From NCBI GenBank assembly GCA_947493995.1, contig CANLTJ010000001.1:62001-126000 (forward strand): a DNA stretch of 64,000 nt, in the 5' to 3' direction. The position numbers were made by a program, and so were the translations under genes. Numbering within the stretch: position 1 is the first letter of the stretch; each line of letters opens with the position of its first letter. Source of the stretch: an uncultured Arachnia sp. (GTDB lineage: Bacteria > Actinomycetota > Actinomycetes > Propionibacteriales > Propionibacteriaceae). Of this stretch, positions 10,023 to 18,981 are shown piece after piece. The notes under the pieces are model-generated. The model ran no database searches, was not told the DNA's origin, and saw nothing but the letters and a program-made list of their open reading frames with translations.

Positions 10023-11513
10023 ATGCACAGAGATGGATTCGACCGCGGGAAGTATCTCGAGCTGCAGTCCCACTGGATCGACGTGCGCCGCAAACAGTTC
10101 GGCGGCAAGCTGTACCTGGAACTCGGCGGCAAACTCTTCGACGACTTGCACGCCTCCCGCGTCCTGCCCGGCTTCACCCCGGACAACAAGGTGGAGATGC
10201 TTGCACGGCTCAAGGATGACCTGGAGATCATCATCGCGGTCAGCGCCCGCGATCTGGCGCGGAACAAGATCCGTGCGGATCATGGAATCTCCTACGACGA
10301 GGACGTCCTGCGCCTCGTCGACGGGTTCAGGTCCCGGGGACTCTATGTGGGGAGCGTGGTCATCTCGCGGATGGCCGAGGACAACAGCCATGCGCGGGCG
10401 TTCAAGAGGAAGCTGGAGAAGCTGGGGCTGAAGGTGTATCGCCACTACCCCATCAAGGGCTACCCCAACGACATCTCACGCATCGTGAGCGAGCAGGGGT
10501 ACGGCAGGAACGACTACGTGGAGACGTCCCGGGACGTCGTCGTTGTCACGGGGCCCGGCCCCGGCAGCGGCAAGATGGCCACGTGCCTGTCGCAGATGTA
10601 TCACGATCACGCCCGCGGCATCCGCTCCGGTTACGCGAAGTTCGAAACGTTTCCGATCTGGAATCTGCCACTCGACCACCCCGTGAACGTCGCCTACGAG
10701 GCAGCAACGGCGGACCTCGACGACGTCAACATGATCGACCCCTTCCACCTGGCGGCCCATGGCGAGCAGGTGGTCAGCTACAACCGGGACGTCGAGATCT
10801 TCCCGGTGCTCAATCTGTTGTTCGAGCGCATTCTCGGTGAGTCCCCCTACAAGTCGCCCACGGACATGGGCGTCAACATGGTGGGCTACTGCATCTCCGA
10901 CGACGAGGTGTGTCGGGAAGCGTCCAAGCAGGAAGTCATCCGACGCTGGTACGCAGCCGCCGTCAGGGAGAAACAGGACCAGCTGGAGCCGACGGAATCG
11001 GACCAGATCGCGTTGCTGATGAGTTCTCTGGGGATCAGTACCGACGATCGACCCGTCGTGGCCCCCGCGCTGCGGATGGCGCGAACCACGCAGGCGCCAG
11101 CCGCAGCCCTGGAGCTCCCGGATGGCCGGATCATCACAGGGAAGACTTCCCCTCTGCTGGGAGCCTGCTCCGCCATGCTCCTCGACGCTCTGAAAGCGCT
11201 CGCCGGGATCGACGATTCCGCCAAACTGCTCTCGGCCGAGGCGATCGAACCCATCCAGGAACTCAAAACCCGGCATCTCGGGAGCAAGAACCCCCGCCTC
11301 CACACCGACGAAGTGCTCATTGCACTAGCCGTTAGCGCCAACGCAGACCCGCTGGCGAAGAGGGCTTTGGCCGAGCTGCAGCATCTTCGCGGTTGTGACG
11401 CCCACTCCTCCGTCATTCTGGGCCCGGTGGATCGCGCGATCCTCCGCAACCTCGGCGTGCTGGTCACAAGCGAGCCGCTGTACTCCACCAAGAACCTCTT
11501 CCGGAAGCGGTGA
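10023..11513 (+). CDS. DUF1846 family protein
   Basis: A 496-residue cytoplasmic protein of the DUF1846 (UPF0371) family. Its length and the diagnostic segments agree with the family: an N-terminal [16 protein letters not shown], then [20 protein letters not shown], which resembles a P-loop but is followed by family-specific sequence, and [14 protein letters not shown]. The biochemical function is unknown, and the Gly-rich loop suggests nucleotide binding. The open frame extends far upstream in antisense to the L,D-transpeptidase gene, but the real start is the ATG at 10023 ([15 protein letters not shown]), preceded by GGAGG about 12 bases away and a possible -10 TATGCT at 9994-9999. It is a single gene, convergent with the Ceo-like dehydrogenase downstream. 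Confidence 0.88.
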   Translation: MHRDGFDRGKYLELQSHWIDVRRKQFGGKLYLELGGKLFDDLHASRVLPGFTPDNKVEMLARLKDDLEIIIAVSARDLARNKIRADHGISYDEDVLRLVDGFRSRGLYVGSVVISRMAEDNSHARAFKRKLEKLGLKVYRHYPIKGYPNDISRIVSEQGYGRNDYVETSRDVVVVTGPGPGSGKMATCLSQMYHDHARGIRSGYAKFETFPIWNLPLDHPVNVAYEAATADLDDVNMIDPFHLAAHGEQVVSYNRDVEIFPVLNLLFERILGESPYKSPTDMGVNMVGYCISDDEVCREASKQEVIRRWYAAAVREKQDQLEPTESDQIALLMSSLGISTDDRPVVAPALRMARTTQAPAAALELPDGRIITGKTSPLLGACSAMLLDALKALAGIDDSAKLLSAEAIEPIQELKTRHLGSKNPRLHTDEVLIALAVSANADPLAKRALAELQHLRGCDAHSSVILGPVDRAILRNLGVLVTSEPLYSTKNLFRKR

Positions 11514-11571
11514 CGGGATCCCGTTCGTCGGCACCGCCTGTGGCAGGATCACGGCCACCTCCGCCCGCCTC

Positions 11572-12708
11572 TCAGACGATGCGGTGCGGATAACGCCCAT
11601 CGCGCCCCTGGAACGAGAGGATCTTCGGGTTCTGGATGACGCCGTCGCGGATTTCAATGGCCCTCGCGATGGTGGGGCTGTCATCCCAATTGCCGCTCAT
11701 GACGGTGCGCAGATGCGGTATCAGAGCCTCACTGATGTCCCATGTGGCGCTGTTCCACAGGTAGGTGGGGCTGTGGTCCACTGCGTAGTAGGTCACGCCG
11801 TCGCCCACGGTGAACGTGGGGTCCTCGAAGGATGTGGGGCGGGCGAACTCAAACCCCATGCCCTCGTCGCAGGAGACGTCCACGAGCAGAGTTCCGGGGG
11901 CGAACAGCTTCAGATCGTCATTGTTGACGTACATCTGCGGCTGGTCGGTGTCCTGCAGGACGCAGTTGACGACGACGTCGTATCCCGCCAGCACCTCCTG
12001 AGTGGGGACGGCGCCGTCCACCAGTTGCACCACCGTACGGCTGGGGTCGTCGGCCGTCGGCTCGATGTGCCGCAACACCGTCCCCGACATTGGGTCAGCC
12101 ACCGCGGTCACCACGCGGGAGGTCAGGACGGTGACCTCGGAGATGCCGAAGGCGTGCAGGGCTGTCACGGCTCCGCGGCCGGTGCTGCCGAAGCCGATGA
12201 CCACCGCTCGGAGTCGCTGCCCGTAATGACCGGTGATGCCCTGGAGCGTCAGGGCATGTAGGACTGAGGCGTAACCGGCGAGTTCGTTGTTCCGGTGGAA
12301 GACATGGGTTCCGAAATCACCGTTGCCGTTCCAGTGGTTCATGGCTTCCCACGCGATGAGGGTGAGCCTCTTGTCGATGGATATCTGGGTGAGGTCGGGA
12401 TCCTGCACGGCGTGCGGCCACCCCCACAGGACCTGGCCGGTGCGCATCGCCTCGAGATCGCTCAGCAATGGTTTGGGCAGCAGGACGACATCGGCACGAT
12501 CCAGGATCTCCTCGCGGCTGGCGACGGATCCCACCTCATGGGAGAGATGCTCATCGGAGATCCCGAACCGGAGCCCGTATCCCCGCTCCAGCATGATCCG
12601 GGCGCGCAGGTCCTCATCAATATGCGTGAAGTGCTGCGGATGTATTGGGAGCCGGGATTCGTTCTCCTTGCTCGACGTTGCGAGAACTCCCAGAGTGAGC
12701 AGGTCCAT
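11572..12708 (-). CDS. N5-(carboxyethyl)ornithine synthase-like dehydrogenase (AlaDH/PNT family)
   Basis: A 378-residue oxidoreductase of the alanine dehydrogenase/transhydrogenase family. The N-terminal catalytic domain starts LLTLGVLATSSKENESRLP. The Rossmann domain has VVIGFGSTGRGAV around residue 180. The segments AGYASVLHAL and HSPTYLWNSAT occupy positions that resemble the lactococcal Ceo enzyme, which reductively joins pyruvate to ornithine or lysine. That substrate is therefore possible but not proven, and an opine-type or saccharopine-type reductase is an alternative. The ATG at 12708 has GGAGG five bases upstream. An ATG at 12720 is also in frame but would place that ribosome site inside the gene. 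No partner genes are next to it. A 197-nt gap to the metallopeptidase gene holds nothing recognised. Confidence 0.75.
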   Translation of the reverse strand: MDLLTLGVLATSSKENESRLPIHPQHFTHIDEDLRARIMLERGYGLRFGISDEHLSHEVGSVASREEILDRADVVLLPKPLLSDLEAMRTGQVLWGWPHAVQDPDLTQISIDKRLTLIAWEAMNHWNGNGDFGTHVFHRNNELAGYASVLHALTLQGITGHYGQRLRAVVIGFGSTGRGAVTALHAFGISEVTVLTSRVVTAVADPMSGTVLRHIEPTADDPSRTVVQLVDGAVPTQEVLAGYDVVVNCVLQDTDQPQMYVNNDDLKLFAPGTLLVDVSCDEGMGFEFARPTSFEDPTFTVGDGVTYYAVDHSPTYLWNSATWDISEALIPHLRTVMSGNWDDSPTIARAIEIRDGVIQNPKILSFQGRDGRYPHRIV

Positions 12709-12905
12709 TTCCACCTCCATTGGTTGGCGAACTCAGTATGGCGCAGTGATGCCCACAGCAGTGAACCGGCGGCAAGGTGGTCACCAGACAAGCTCGCCCA
12801 TCCGTAAGGTCTCTTCACCGGCGTAGTGCTGACCCCGTGGCCGCGTAACCATTTGTCTGGCGTCGACGCGCTGGCAGCGTTGCAGGGCCCGCTTGGCACC
12901 AATAG

Positions 12906-13622
12906 CTACGGGAAAAGCTGGCACGGTTCCTGCTTGAGCAGTTGCCGACGGGCTGGCCAGTCGGGCAGATGGACACTCATGCATGCCTTGAAGGCGGGGC
13001 CGTGTCCGCGCTCCACAAGGTGCACCAGTTCGTGGACGACCACGTACTCGAGTGCCTCAGGCCGGTACTTCGCCAGCAGAATGTTGAAGCTCATCGCTCC
13101 GGTGACGGGATGGCAACTCCCCCACCGCGATGTCATCCGCTTCAGTCGCACCTCCGTGCACCGACGACCGATGCGGGGTTCCCACTTCTCCAACTCCGCC
13201 TCAACGACGGGTCCGACCTCCCGCCTGTAGAGACCGTCCACCGCGCATGCTGCAGCTTCATCGTGACCTGCTGGGCGTCGTATGTGAACCTGTGCGCCCC
13301 GGATCCTCGCCGACGGTCGTGAACCATCCTCCACGACCAGTTCCCGCCACGAACCCCACAGCGGAACACGGCCACCGGTGACGAACGACTCCGGTACGGC
13401 TGAACGAGAGCGCACTTCCTCCCGGTGCTTGAGGATCCACTGATGTCTTTCCGCCAAGAAATCCCCGATGACGTGATCCGGGGTGAAGAATGGGGCGGAG
13501 ACCACCACCTCGCCGTGCGGTGGCTTGATCCGCATTCTGAGACTTTTCATGTTCTTGTACGTGACGAGGGCGTCGTAGCCGTCCATCACCAGCCGTTGCC
13601 CGTCATATGTCCGAACGCCCAT
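12906..13622 (-). CDS. YgjP-like (DUF45) zinc metallopeptidase
   Basis: A protein of about 238 residues of the YgjP/WLM-like M48-related family. The N-terminal half is a beta-rich domain with KSLRMRIKPPHGEVVVSAP. The C-terminal half has MTSRWGSCHPVTGAMSFN, then the zinc motif HELVH and, nine residues later, GHGPAF, whose His would be the third ligand. The family is found next to restriction enzymes or alone, and its substrates are poorly known. The start is uncertain: the ATG at 13622 gives MGVRTYDGQRL, and the ATG at 13682 would add 20 residues. Neither has a good ribosome site, so a leaderless transcript is possible. It is divergent from the P-type ATPase gene. Confidence 0.85.
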   Translation of the reverse strand: MGVRTYDGQRLVMDGYDALVTYKNMKSLRMRIKPPHGEVVVSAPFFTPDHVIGDFLAERHQWILKHREEVRSRSAVPESFVTGGRVPLWGSWRELVVEDGSRPSARIRGAQVHIRRPAGHDEAAACAVDGLYRREVGPVVEAELEKWEPRIGRRCTEVRLKRMTSRWGSCHPVTGAMSFNILLAKYRPEALEYVVVHELVHLVERGHGPAFKACMSVHLPDWPARRQLLKQEPCQLFP

Positions 13623-13737
13623 GCCGGTGATGATAGGCAGGCACCCCCGACAGAACCATTCTGACCGGACGGACGGGTCCATCCCGTTGCACGGGGCTCG
13701 GCCGAGAACTGTCTCAGCTGCTGGGTACTGTGATCAA

Positions 13738-16572
13738 ATGAGCGGTTCGCAGGGAGTACGAGTATCGATGGCCCCACTGGAAGACTTGGTGGTTGACCTC
13801 GGAGTCGAGACCGATGTCGGTCTCGGTGAGGAAGAGGCGCGTCAACGTCTTGCATCCGACGGCCCCAACGAACTACGTGCCGCCCCACCAGTTCCCCTCT
13901 GGCGCAAGGTTCTTGCACAGTTCAAGGACCCCCTGGTCTACCTGCTGATCGCGGCGGTGGTGATCTCGGTCATCGCCTGGGCTGTCGAGGGCGCTCAGGG
14001 CGTCCCGGTCGACGCCGTGGTGATCCTCATCATCATCGTCGCCAATGCGGCCCTCGGATTCGCGCAGGAGGCCAAAGCCGAGCAGGCCGTCGCCGAGTTG
14101 CAGAAGATGAGCCAGTCCGGGGCCACGGTGATCCGTGATGGCAGGCAGCAGGTGATCGCGGCCCGCGATCTCGTCCGTGGCGATCTCCTGGTTCTCGGTG
14201 AGGGCGACAGCATCGGCGCCGATGCGAGGCTTGTTCGTTCCAGCGCCCTGCGCGTCGCGGAAGCTGCGCTGACGGGCGAGTCCACTGCCGTCGGCAAGGA
14301 GCCCGGACAACAGGAGGGCAAGGTTCCGCTCGGTGACCGCACCAACATGGTGTTCCGCGGCACGGCCGTCACGCAGGGCACGGGCCTCGCGGTGGTGACC
14401 GCCACCGGCATGGACACCGAAATGGGTTCAGTGGCGCAGATGCTGGAATCCACCGAACAGGAACCAACACCCCTGGAGCGCGAGATCGCGTTCGTGGGAA
14501 AAATGCTCGGCATAGCAGTCGTGATCATCGCCGTGGTGGTCATGGCGACAGTGTGGCTCGTCAGCGATGTGGAGACCGCCGCAGACGCCGTCGCGATCCT
14601 GTTGCTCGGCGTCTCGCTGGCCGTTGCGGCCGTCCCGGAAGGTCTACCGGCCATCCTGTCGGTGGTGCTGTCGCTGGGTGTGCAGCGGATGTCCAGGCGC
14701 AACGCCATCGTGAAGAACCTCAACTCGGTGGAAACCCTGGGCTCGGCGTCGGTGATCTGCTCCGACAAGACCGGCACGCTGACGCAGAATGAGATGACCG
14801 TGCAAGAGATCCGGACCAGTTCCGGCAGCACTGCGGTCACGGGCATCGGTTATCGGCCCGACGGTGAGGTGCAGGCCAGCGATGCCGACCAGCTCACCGA
14901 GGGCCGCAGTGTGCTGGTGGGAGGCTCGCTGACATCCAACGCCGATCTTCGCGAGGAGGATGGCGAATGGCGCATCGTGGGCGATCCCACCGAGGCCGCC
15001 TTCCTCGTGGCCGAGCGGAAGCTGGGTGTCACCGACTCCCGCGTCAGTCGCTTCAGCCGGATCGGTGAGGTCCCCTTCACATCTGAGCGCAAACGCATGT
15101 CGACGGTGCAGGTGGACCACGAGGAGAACGATCGGCTCGCCCTGATCACCAAGGGCGCACCCGACGTGCTGCTTGACCGCTGCACGCACATGATGCGCGG
15201 CGGCAGCGTGGAGGTCATGGACGATCACGCGCGAGCTCAGGTTCTCCAGGACGTGGAGGAGCTGTCGAACAAGGCCATGCGCACCATGGGTGTCGCCTTC
15301 CGCGAACTCAGCGACGACGACCTGCCCTCTGATACGCGCCGGCGCCGTGAGATCACTGCCGAACAGGCCGAACCGCTGGAGACCGACCTGACGTGGGTGG
15401 GCACCGTCGGCATGATCGACCCCGCGCGCAGCGAGGCCCGCGACGCCGTCGTCAAAGCCCACCGGGCCGGCATCCGCGTCATCATGATCACCGGCGACCA
15501 CCCGGTCACAGCACTGCGGATCGCCCAGGACCTGAACATCACGACGCCTGGCAAACGGGCCGTGACCGGTCTGGAGCTTGATGAACTCGACGAGGCGGAG
15601 TTTGCCTCCGCCACCCGAGACATCGACGTGTTCGCGCGGGTGGCACCGGAGCACAAGCTCCGGATCGTGGACGCGCTGCAGGCCGACGGACAGATCGTCG
15701 CGATGACCGGTGATGGCGTCAACGATGCGCCCGCGTTGAAGTCCGCTGACATCGGTGTGGCCATGGGCATCACCGGAACCGAGGTCACCAAGGAGGCCGC
15801 ATCGATGATCCTGGGCGACGACAACTTCGCCACGATCGTCGCCGCCGTCGAACAGGGCAGGGTCATCTTCGACAACATCAAGAAGTTCCTGAGGTACCTG
15901 CTGTCCTCCAACATGGGTGAGGTGCTGACCGTCTTCTTCGGAGTGGTCCTCGCCGGTGTGATCGGACTGACGGAGGCCTCCACGGCTGGCATCGTCGTAC
16001 CGTTGCTGGCGGTGCAGATTCTCTGGATCAACCTTGTCACCGATTCAGGCCCCGCCCTTGCACTGGGTCTGGATCCCGAAATCGACGACGTCATGGCCCG
16101 CAGACCGCGGCACATGGACGAACGGGTCATCGATGCCAAGATGTGGGGCATCATCGCCTTCGTCGGTGTCGTCATGGCCGCCGCGACGCTGCTGACCATG
16201 GACATGTTCCTGGTGGGCGGCCTCATATCGGGCAGCGACAACCTCGAAGTGGCTCGAACGGCAGGCTTCACCACACTGGTCTTTGCGCAACTGTTCAACG
16301 TGTTCTCGGCCCGCTCCCCCATCACCAGCGCTTTCCGCGGGATGGGCTCCAACAAGTGGTTGTTGGGTGCGGTGGCTTTCGGAGCCGTCATGCAGATCGC
16401 CGTCGTGCACGTGCCGATTCTTCAGGTGGCCTTCGGGACGGCTTCGCTGGACTGGTGGCACTGGCTGATCTCACTGGCCATGGCGTCCACCGTGCTGTGG
16501 GCCGAGGAACTGCGGAAACTTATCGCGCGTCGTCGGCACCCGGAGCGTCGACCGGTCGCTGCTACCGCATGA
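13738..16572 (+). CDS. P2-type cation-transporting ATPase
   Basis: A 944-residue membrane pump. It has the cation-ATPase N-terminal domain (1-75), membrane pairs M1-M2, the actuator domain with LTGES (178-182), helix M4 with PEGLPA (300-305), the phosphorylation motif SDKTGTLT with Asp343, the nucleotide-binding KGAPD, the hinge MTGDGVNDAP (656-665) and six C-terminal helices. The PEGLPA motif and the M5-M6 region resemble calcium or sodium P2-type pumps rather than heavy-metal P1B pumps, and no metal-binding Cys motif is seen at the N-terminus. The exact ion cannot be assigned. The ATG at 13738 has no clear ribosome site, whereas the ATG at 13768 has GGGAG eleven bases upstream and is an alternative that removes ten residues. 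It ends in a bidirectional hairpin shared with the next gene. Confidence 0.93.
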   Translation: MSGSQGVRVSMAPLEDLVVDLGVETDVGLGEEEARQRLASDGPNELRAAPPVPLWRKVLAQFKDPLVYLLIAAVVISVIAWAVEGAQGVPVDAVVILIIIVANAALGFAQEAKAEQAVAELQKMSQSGATVIRDGRQQVIAARDLVRGDLLVLGEGDSIGADARLVRSSALRVAEAALTGESTAVGKEPGQQEGKVPLGDRTNMVFRGTAVTQGTGLAVVTATGMDTEMGSVAQMLESTEQEPTPLEREIAFVGKMLGIAVVIIAVVVMATVWLVSDVETAADAVAILLLGVSLAVAAVPEGLPAILSVVLSLGVQRMSRRNAIVKNLNSVETLGSASVICSDKTGTLTQNEMTVQEIRTSSGSTAVTGIGYRPDGEVQASDADQLTEGRSVLVGGSLTSNADLREEDGEWRIVGDPTEAAFLVAERKLGVTDSRVSRFSRIGEVPFTSERKRMSTVQVDHEENDRLALITKGAPDVLLDRCTHMMRGGSVEVMDDHARAQVLQDVEELSNKAMRTMGVAFRELSDDDLPSDTRRRREITAEQAEPLETDLTWVGTVGMIDPARSEARDAVVKAHRAGIRVIMITGDHPVTALRIAQDLNITTPGKRAVTGLELDELDEAEFASATRDIDVFARVAPEHKLRIVDALQADGQIVAMTGDGVNDAPALKSADIGVAMGITGTEVTKEAASMILGDDNFATIVAAVEQGRVIFDNIKKFLRYLLSSNMGEVLTVFFGVVLAGVIGLTEASTAGIVVPLLAVQILWINLVTDSGPALALGLDPEIDDVMARRPRHMDERVIDAKMWGIIAFVGVVMAAATLLTMDMFLVGGLISGSDNLEVARTAGFTTLVFAQLFNVFSARSPITSAFRGMGSNKWLLGAVAFGAVMQIAVVHVPILQVAFGTASLDWWHWLISLAMASTVLWAEELRKLIARRRHPERRPVAATA

Positions 16573-16575
16573 ACT

Positions 16576-16615
16576 GAAGGAGGGGCGGACCAGCGTGTAC
16601 GGGTTGCCCCTCTTC
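16576..16615. terminator. Bidirectional hairpin between convergent genes
   Basis: GAAGGAGGGGC (16576-16586) pairs with GCCCCTCTTC (16606-16615) with one bulged base and a 19-nt loop. It lies between the stop of the P-type ATPase and the stop of the convergent HemC-HemD paralog, where a shared terminator is expected. On the plus strand the stem runs into a pyrimidine-rich stretch. Confidence 0.6.
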
Positions 16616-16633
16616 TCCCTGCACAGCCAGGTT

Positions 16634-18250
16634 CTAGCCTTGCGTGTCCCGTCCCTCGATGGCCTTGCGCAGCAGTTCGATAGTCTCGCTGGGCTCATAG
16701 GTGGCTGCCTCGCCAGCAACATCGACGCCCACGCGTTTCAGCACGGCGGCTGCTGATTCGCCGACGGAGATCACGGCGACGTCATCCCTCCAGCCGAGCA
16801 GCTGGCTGACGGCCAACGCACTCGACCCCGAAGCAATGACGACGGCGTCGTAGCATCCATCGTTCCATGCCTCCACCAACTCCTGCGGCGCAGCATCAAT
16901 GGCCTTCATCGTGTAGACGGGGATGAGCTGGGCCACGTAACCCTTGGCCTGCAATCCCGCAACGAATGTGGGGGCGAGCAGCGCGGATCCGGGAACAAGT
17001 ACCTTGCCCGTGCCCTCCGGCCATATCCGCAACAACGCGTTGATGCCCCAACCCTCGGTGGGCTGCAGTTCAACGGTGTAGCCCAGGTCCACGAGCGCGT
17101 CGGCCGTGCCGGGACCGACGGCGGCCACTTTCGCCTCGCGCGGGAGCGTCCAGCCCAACTCGCGGATGCTGTCCACGGCTCGACGCGACGTGAACGCCAC
17201 CCAGTCCGCACCGTCCAGCGTGCTGCTGACCGAGAGGACATCGCGTCGCTGCAGTGGCACGGAGTCGACGGTCATGCCTGCCTCACGCAGCCCCTGTGAC
17301 AGTCGTCCCTCCTCCCGGGGAACGAGGACGCGGGCATGGCTCAGGTCCGAGGCCCGGGGGCGTTCCTGATCTTCGGGTTCTGGGTCTGGCTCGGAGGTTC
17401 GGCCAATCTTCTCTGCCCCTCGAAGCCTCAGCGACTCGGCGGCGCGGTGACCACAACGGACGGCATGGAACTCCGACGTGGGCATCCCGATCTGCGCGGT
17501 CATCACCTCCGATCCGTCATGCGGAATGACATCCACCCTGAGGGTCAGAAGCCCGCTGCGCCGGGCGAAGGCGCCGATGGAGACGGCGTCGGACACATTG
17601 AGCGCAGCCCGAGCGGCACGCTCGGTGATCACACAGATGCGCGTGTCCGGATCGTCGAACTGCGACAGCACCTCAACCAGCTCAGCATCCGCCTCGCGGC
17701 ACTCGAAGCCCACCGCCCCGGATCCGGGTGCCGACACGAATCCCACATAGTCAGTGATCGCGTCCTGGCGGCCGATGGCGGCAATGTCTGCTGCGCTGGC
17801 CACGACGGCATCGAGCTCACCCGCAGCGACCTTGTCCAGACACGCCGTAAGACTTGGCCTCAGGTCCTCGAACTGCATGTGGGGTCGCACCCGCCGGATG
17901 TTGCCCCGCCGCAGAGGGCCCTGCGTGGCGATCCGGGAGTCATCGGGAAGGCTGGACAGCATCATGCCGTTCCTCCCGCAGAACGCGTCCCGAGCGTCGT
18001 CGCGAAGCGGAATCGCGGCCATGACGAGGCCGGGCACAGGGGTGGTGGGGACCCGGTTCATACGGTGAATTGCAACGTCGAAGTCGTCACGCAGCAGACC
18101 GAGGCGCAGCTGGCCGATGCTCTCCCTGTCGCGCGTGTCCGGCAGCCACACGATTTCGACCTCGTGGTCCTGACCCCGCAATTGCTCGGCCAGGCGTTCG
18201 GCTCTCGCGATCGAGACGTCGGACTCCTTGGCACCCACCCTGATCTTCAT
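16634..18250 (-). CDS. Degenerate HemC-HemD fusion paralog, probable pseudo-hydroxymethylbilane synthase
   Basis: A 538-residue paralog of the bifunctional HemCD at 57931-59745. All three HemC domains (1-285) and the HemD domain (about 305-538) can be followed, and the HemD half is closely similar (VLVPREEG, GADWVAFTS, VLVPGSALLAP). The HemC active site is gone. HSLKDLP of the true enzyme is HRMNRVP here (62-68), so the Lys and catalytic Asp are replaced by Asn and Arg. The GTR Arg is Lys8. The RGN motif is RPS (131-133). The loop before residue 62 is about eleven residues shorter. GGGCAAPIG, which holds the dipyrromethane-cofactor Cys, is replaced by NVSDAVSIG with Asp221 at the Cys position. 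The frame is intact, and AAGGG lies five bases before the ATG at 18250. A binding, regulatory or HemD-only role is inference. An eight-codon longer start at 18274 is less likely. Confidence 0.88.
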   Translation of the reverse strand: MKIRVGAKESDVSIARAERLAEQLRGQDHEVEIVWLPDTRDRESIGQLRLGLLRDDFDVAIHRMNRVPTTPVPGLVMAAIPLRDDARDAFCGRNGMMLSSLPDDSRIATQGPLRRGNIRRVRPHMQFEDLRPSLTACLDKVAAGELDAVVASAADIAAIGRQDAITDYVGFVSAPGSGAVGFECREADAELVEVLSQFDDPDTRICVITERAARAALNVSDAVSIGAFARRSGLLTLRVDVIPHDGSEVMTAQIGMPTSEFHAVRCGHRAAESLRLRGAEKIGRTSEPDPEPEDQERPRASDLSHARVLVPREEGRLSQGLREAGMTVDSVPLQRRDVLSVSSTLDGADWVAFTSRRAVDSIRELGWTLPREAKVAAVGPGTADALVDLGYTVELQPTEGWGINALLRIWPEGTGKVLVPGSALLAPTFVAGLQAKGYVAQLIPVYTMKAIDAAPQELVEAWNDGCYDAVVIASGSSALAVSQLLGWRDDVAVISVGESAAAVLKRVGVDVAGEAATYEPSETIELLRKAIEGRDTQG

Positions 18251-18375
18251 GTGTTCCCTTCCCAGCACCCGCATGCTCGTCGACGCCGATGTGGACGCCC
18301 CAGTTGAGTGCCACTGCTCACCCTACTCAGACAGCGAACCGCCACGGGAGCGAGGTCAGGACTTGCCATGAATTG

Positions 18376-18415
18376 CAGCAACATTTCCGCTGGCTGACCC
18401 ACCGAGATGTTGCTG
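18376..18415. repeat. Perfect 9-bp inverted repeat with 22-nt loop
   Basis: CAGCAACAT (18376-18384) and ATGTTGCTG (18407-18415) are exact inverted copies. The pair lies in the 218-nt gap between the DUF302 gene and the HemC-HemD paralog, both on the minus strand. It could end the DUF302 transcript or be a control site for the downstream gene. There is no T-run, so neither role is settled. The rest of the gap holds nothing recognised. Confidence 0.5.
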
Positions 18416-18468
18416 GAACTCCGCAAAGAGCGCGATGCACCCCGTCCGTCGGGTTCCAGGGAACTGCG

Positions 18469-18870
18469 TTAGCTCATGCCATCGAGCGCAGCGAACGCCG
18501 CCTTCATGCGCTGCTTGGCGTCCGACGCCACCTTGTGCAGGGCCTCGTTGTCTGCGAGGCCCATCATCGCGTCGGGATCAAAAGCCTCGACGACAGTGCT
18601 TGACTCCCCCGCCGACCGGACGACAACGTTGCATGGAAGAACGGCGGCGATGGACGGCTCCGCCTGGATCGCCTCATGGGCGAGAGGTGGCCTGCAGGCA
18701 CCCAGGATGATCTGGGGTTCGACGTCGACGTCGAGCTTCTTCTTCAGTGTGTCCTTGAGATCAATCTCCGTCAGGATTCCAAACCCTTGCGCTCCCAGAG
18801 CCTCGCGGACTGATTGGACGGCCCGATCGTAGGGCTGTTCCAGGGTGGTCGTGATGGTGTAGCTGCTCAT
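18469..18870 (-). CDS. DUF302 family protein
   Basis: A 133-residue cytoplasmic protein of the DUF302 family. It shows the typical start (SSYTITTTLEQPYDRAVQSVREAL), the central segment LKKKLDVDVEPQIILGACRPPLA with a single conserved-looking Cys, then IAAVLPCNVVVR with a second Cys, and a helical end. The family forms a small alpha/beta fold of unknown function and is often found near CsoR/CstR-type regulators or sulfur and metal genes. The ATG at 18870 has AAGGAGAG four bases upstream, an excellent site that fixes the start. A TACCCC/GGGGTA operator lies 45-58 bases upstream. The next gene downstream on the same strand is the HemC-HemD paralog, after a 218-nt gap, so co-transcription is possible but not shown. 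Confidence 0.88.
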   Translation of the reverse strand: MSSYTITTTLEQPYDRAVQSVREALGAQGFGILTEIDLKDTLKKKLDVDVEPQIILGACRPPLAHEAIQAEPSIAAVLPCNVVVRSAGESSTVVEAFDPDAMMGLADNEALHKVASDAKQRMKAAFAALDGMS

Positions 18871-18914
18871 TGCTCTCTCCTTCGCATCGGATGAATCGGG
18901 ACCGACACCCAGCA

Positions 18915-18928
18915 TACCCCGGGGGGTA
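18915..18928. promoter_or_regulatory. CsoR/CstR-type operator upstream of DUF302
   Basis: TACCCC-GG-GGGGTA is a perfect inverted repeat with 6-bp arms, the classic form of sites bound by CsoR-family copper or persulfide sensors. On the minus strand it lies directly before and partly within a possible -10 box TATGCT (18916-18911), so binding would block transcription of the DUF302 gene. No csoR gene is in this window. Confidence 0.6.
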
Positions 18929-18981
18929 ATAACTGGCCCCGGATCACCTGGTATTCGTGTGCGCCGTCTGCCGAAAGTGGA

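Noticed and set aside
11513..11524. Perfect palindrome ACGGGATCCCGT at the stop of DUF1846
   Set aside because: It has no loop, is only 12 bp, and overlaps the stop codon. It is probably chance in high-GC DNA.
13738..16572. Copper- or zinc-type P1B ATPase
   Set aside because: No N-terminal metal-binding Cys motif and no CPC motif in helix M4. The PEGLPA motif places it among P2-type pumps.
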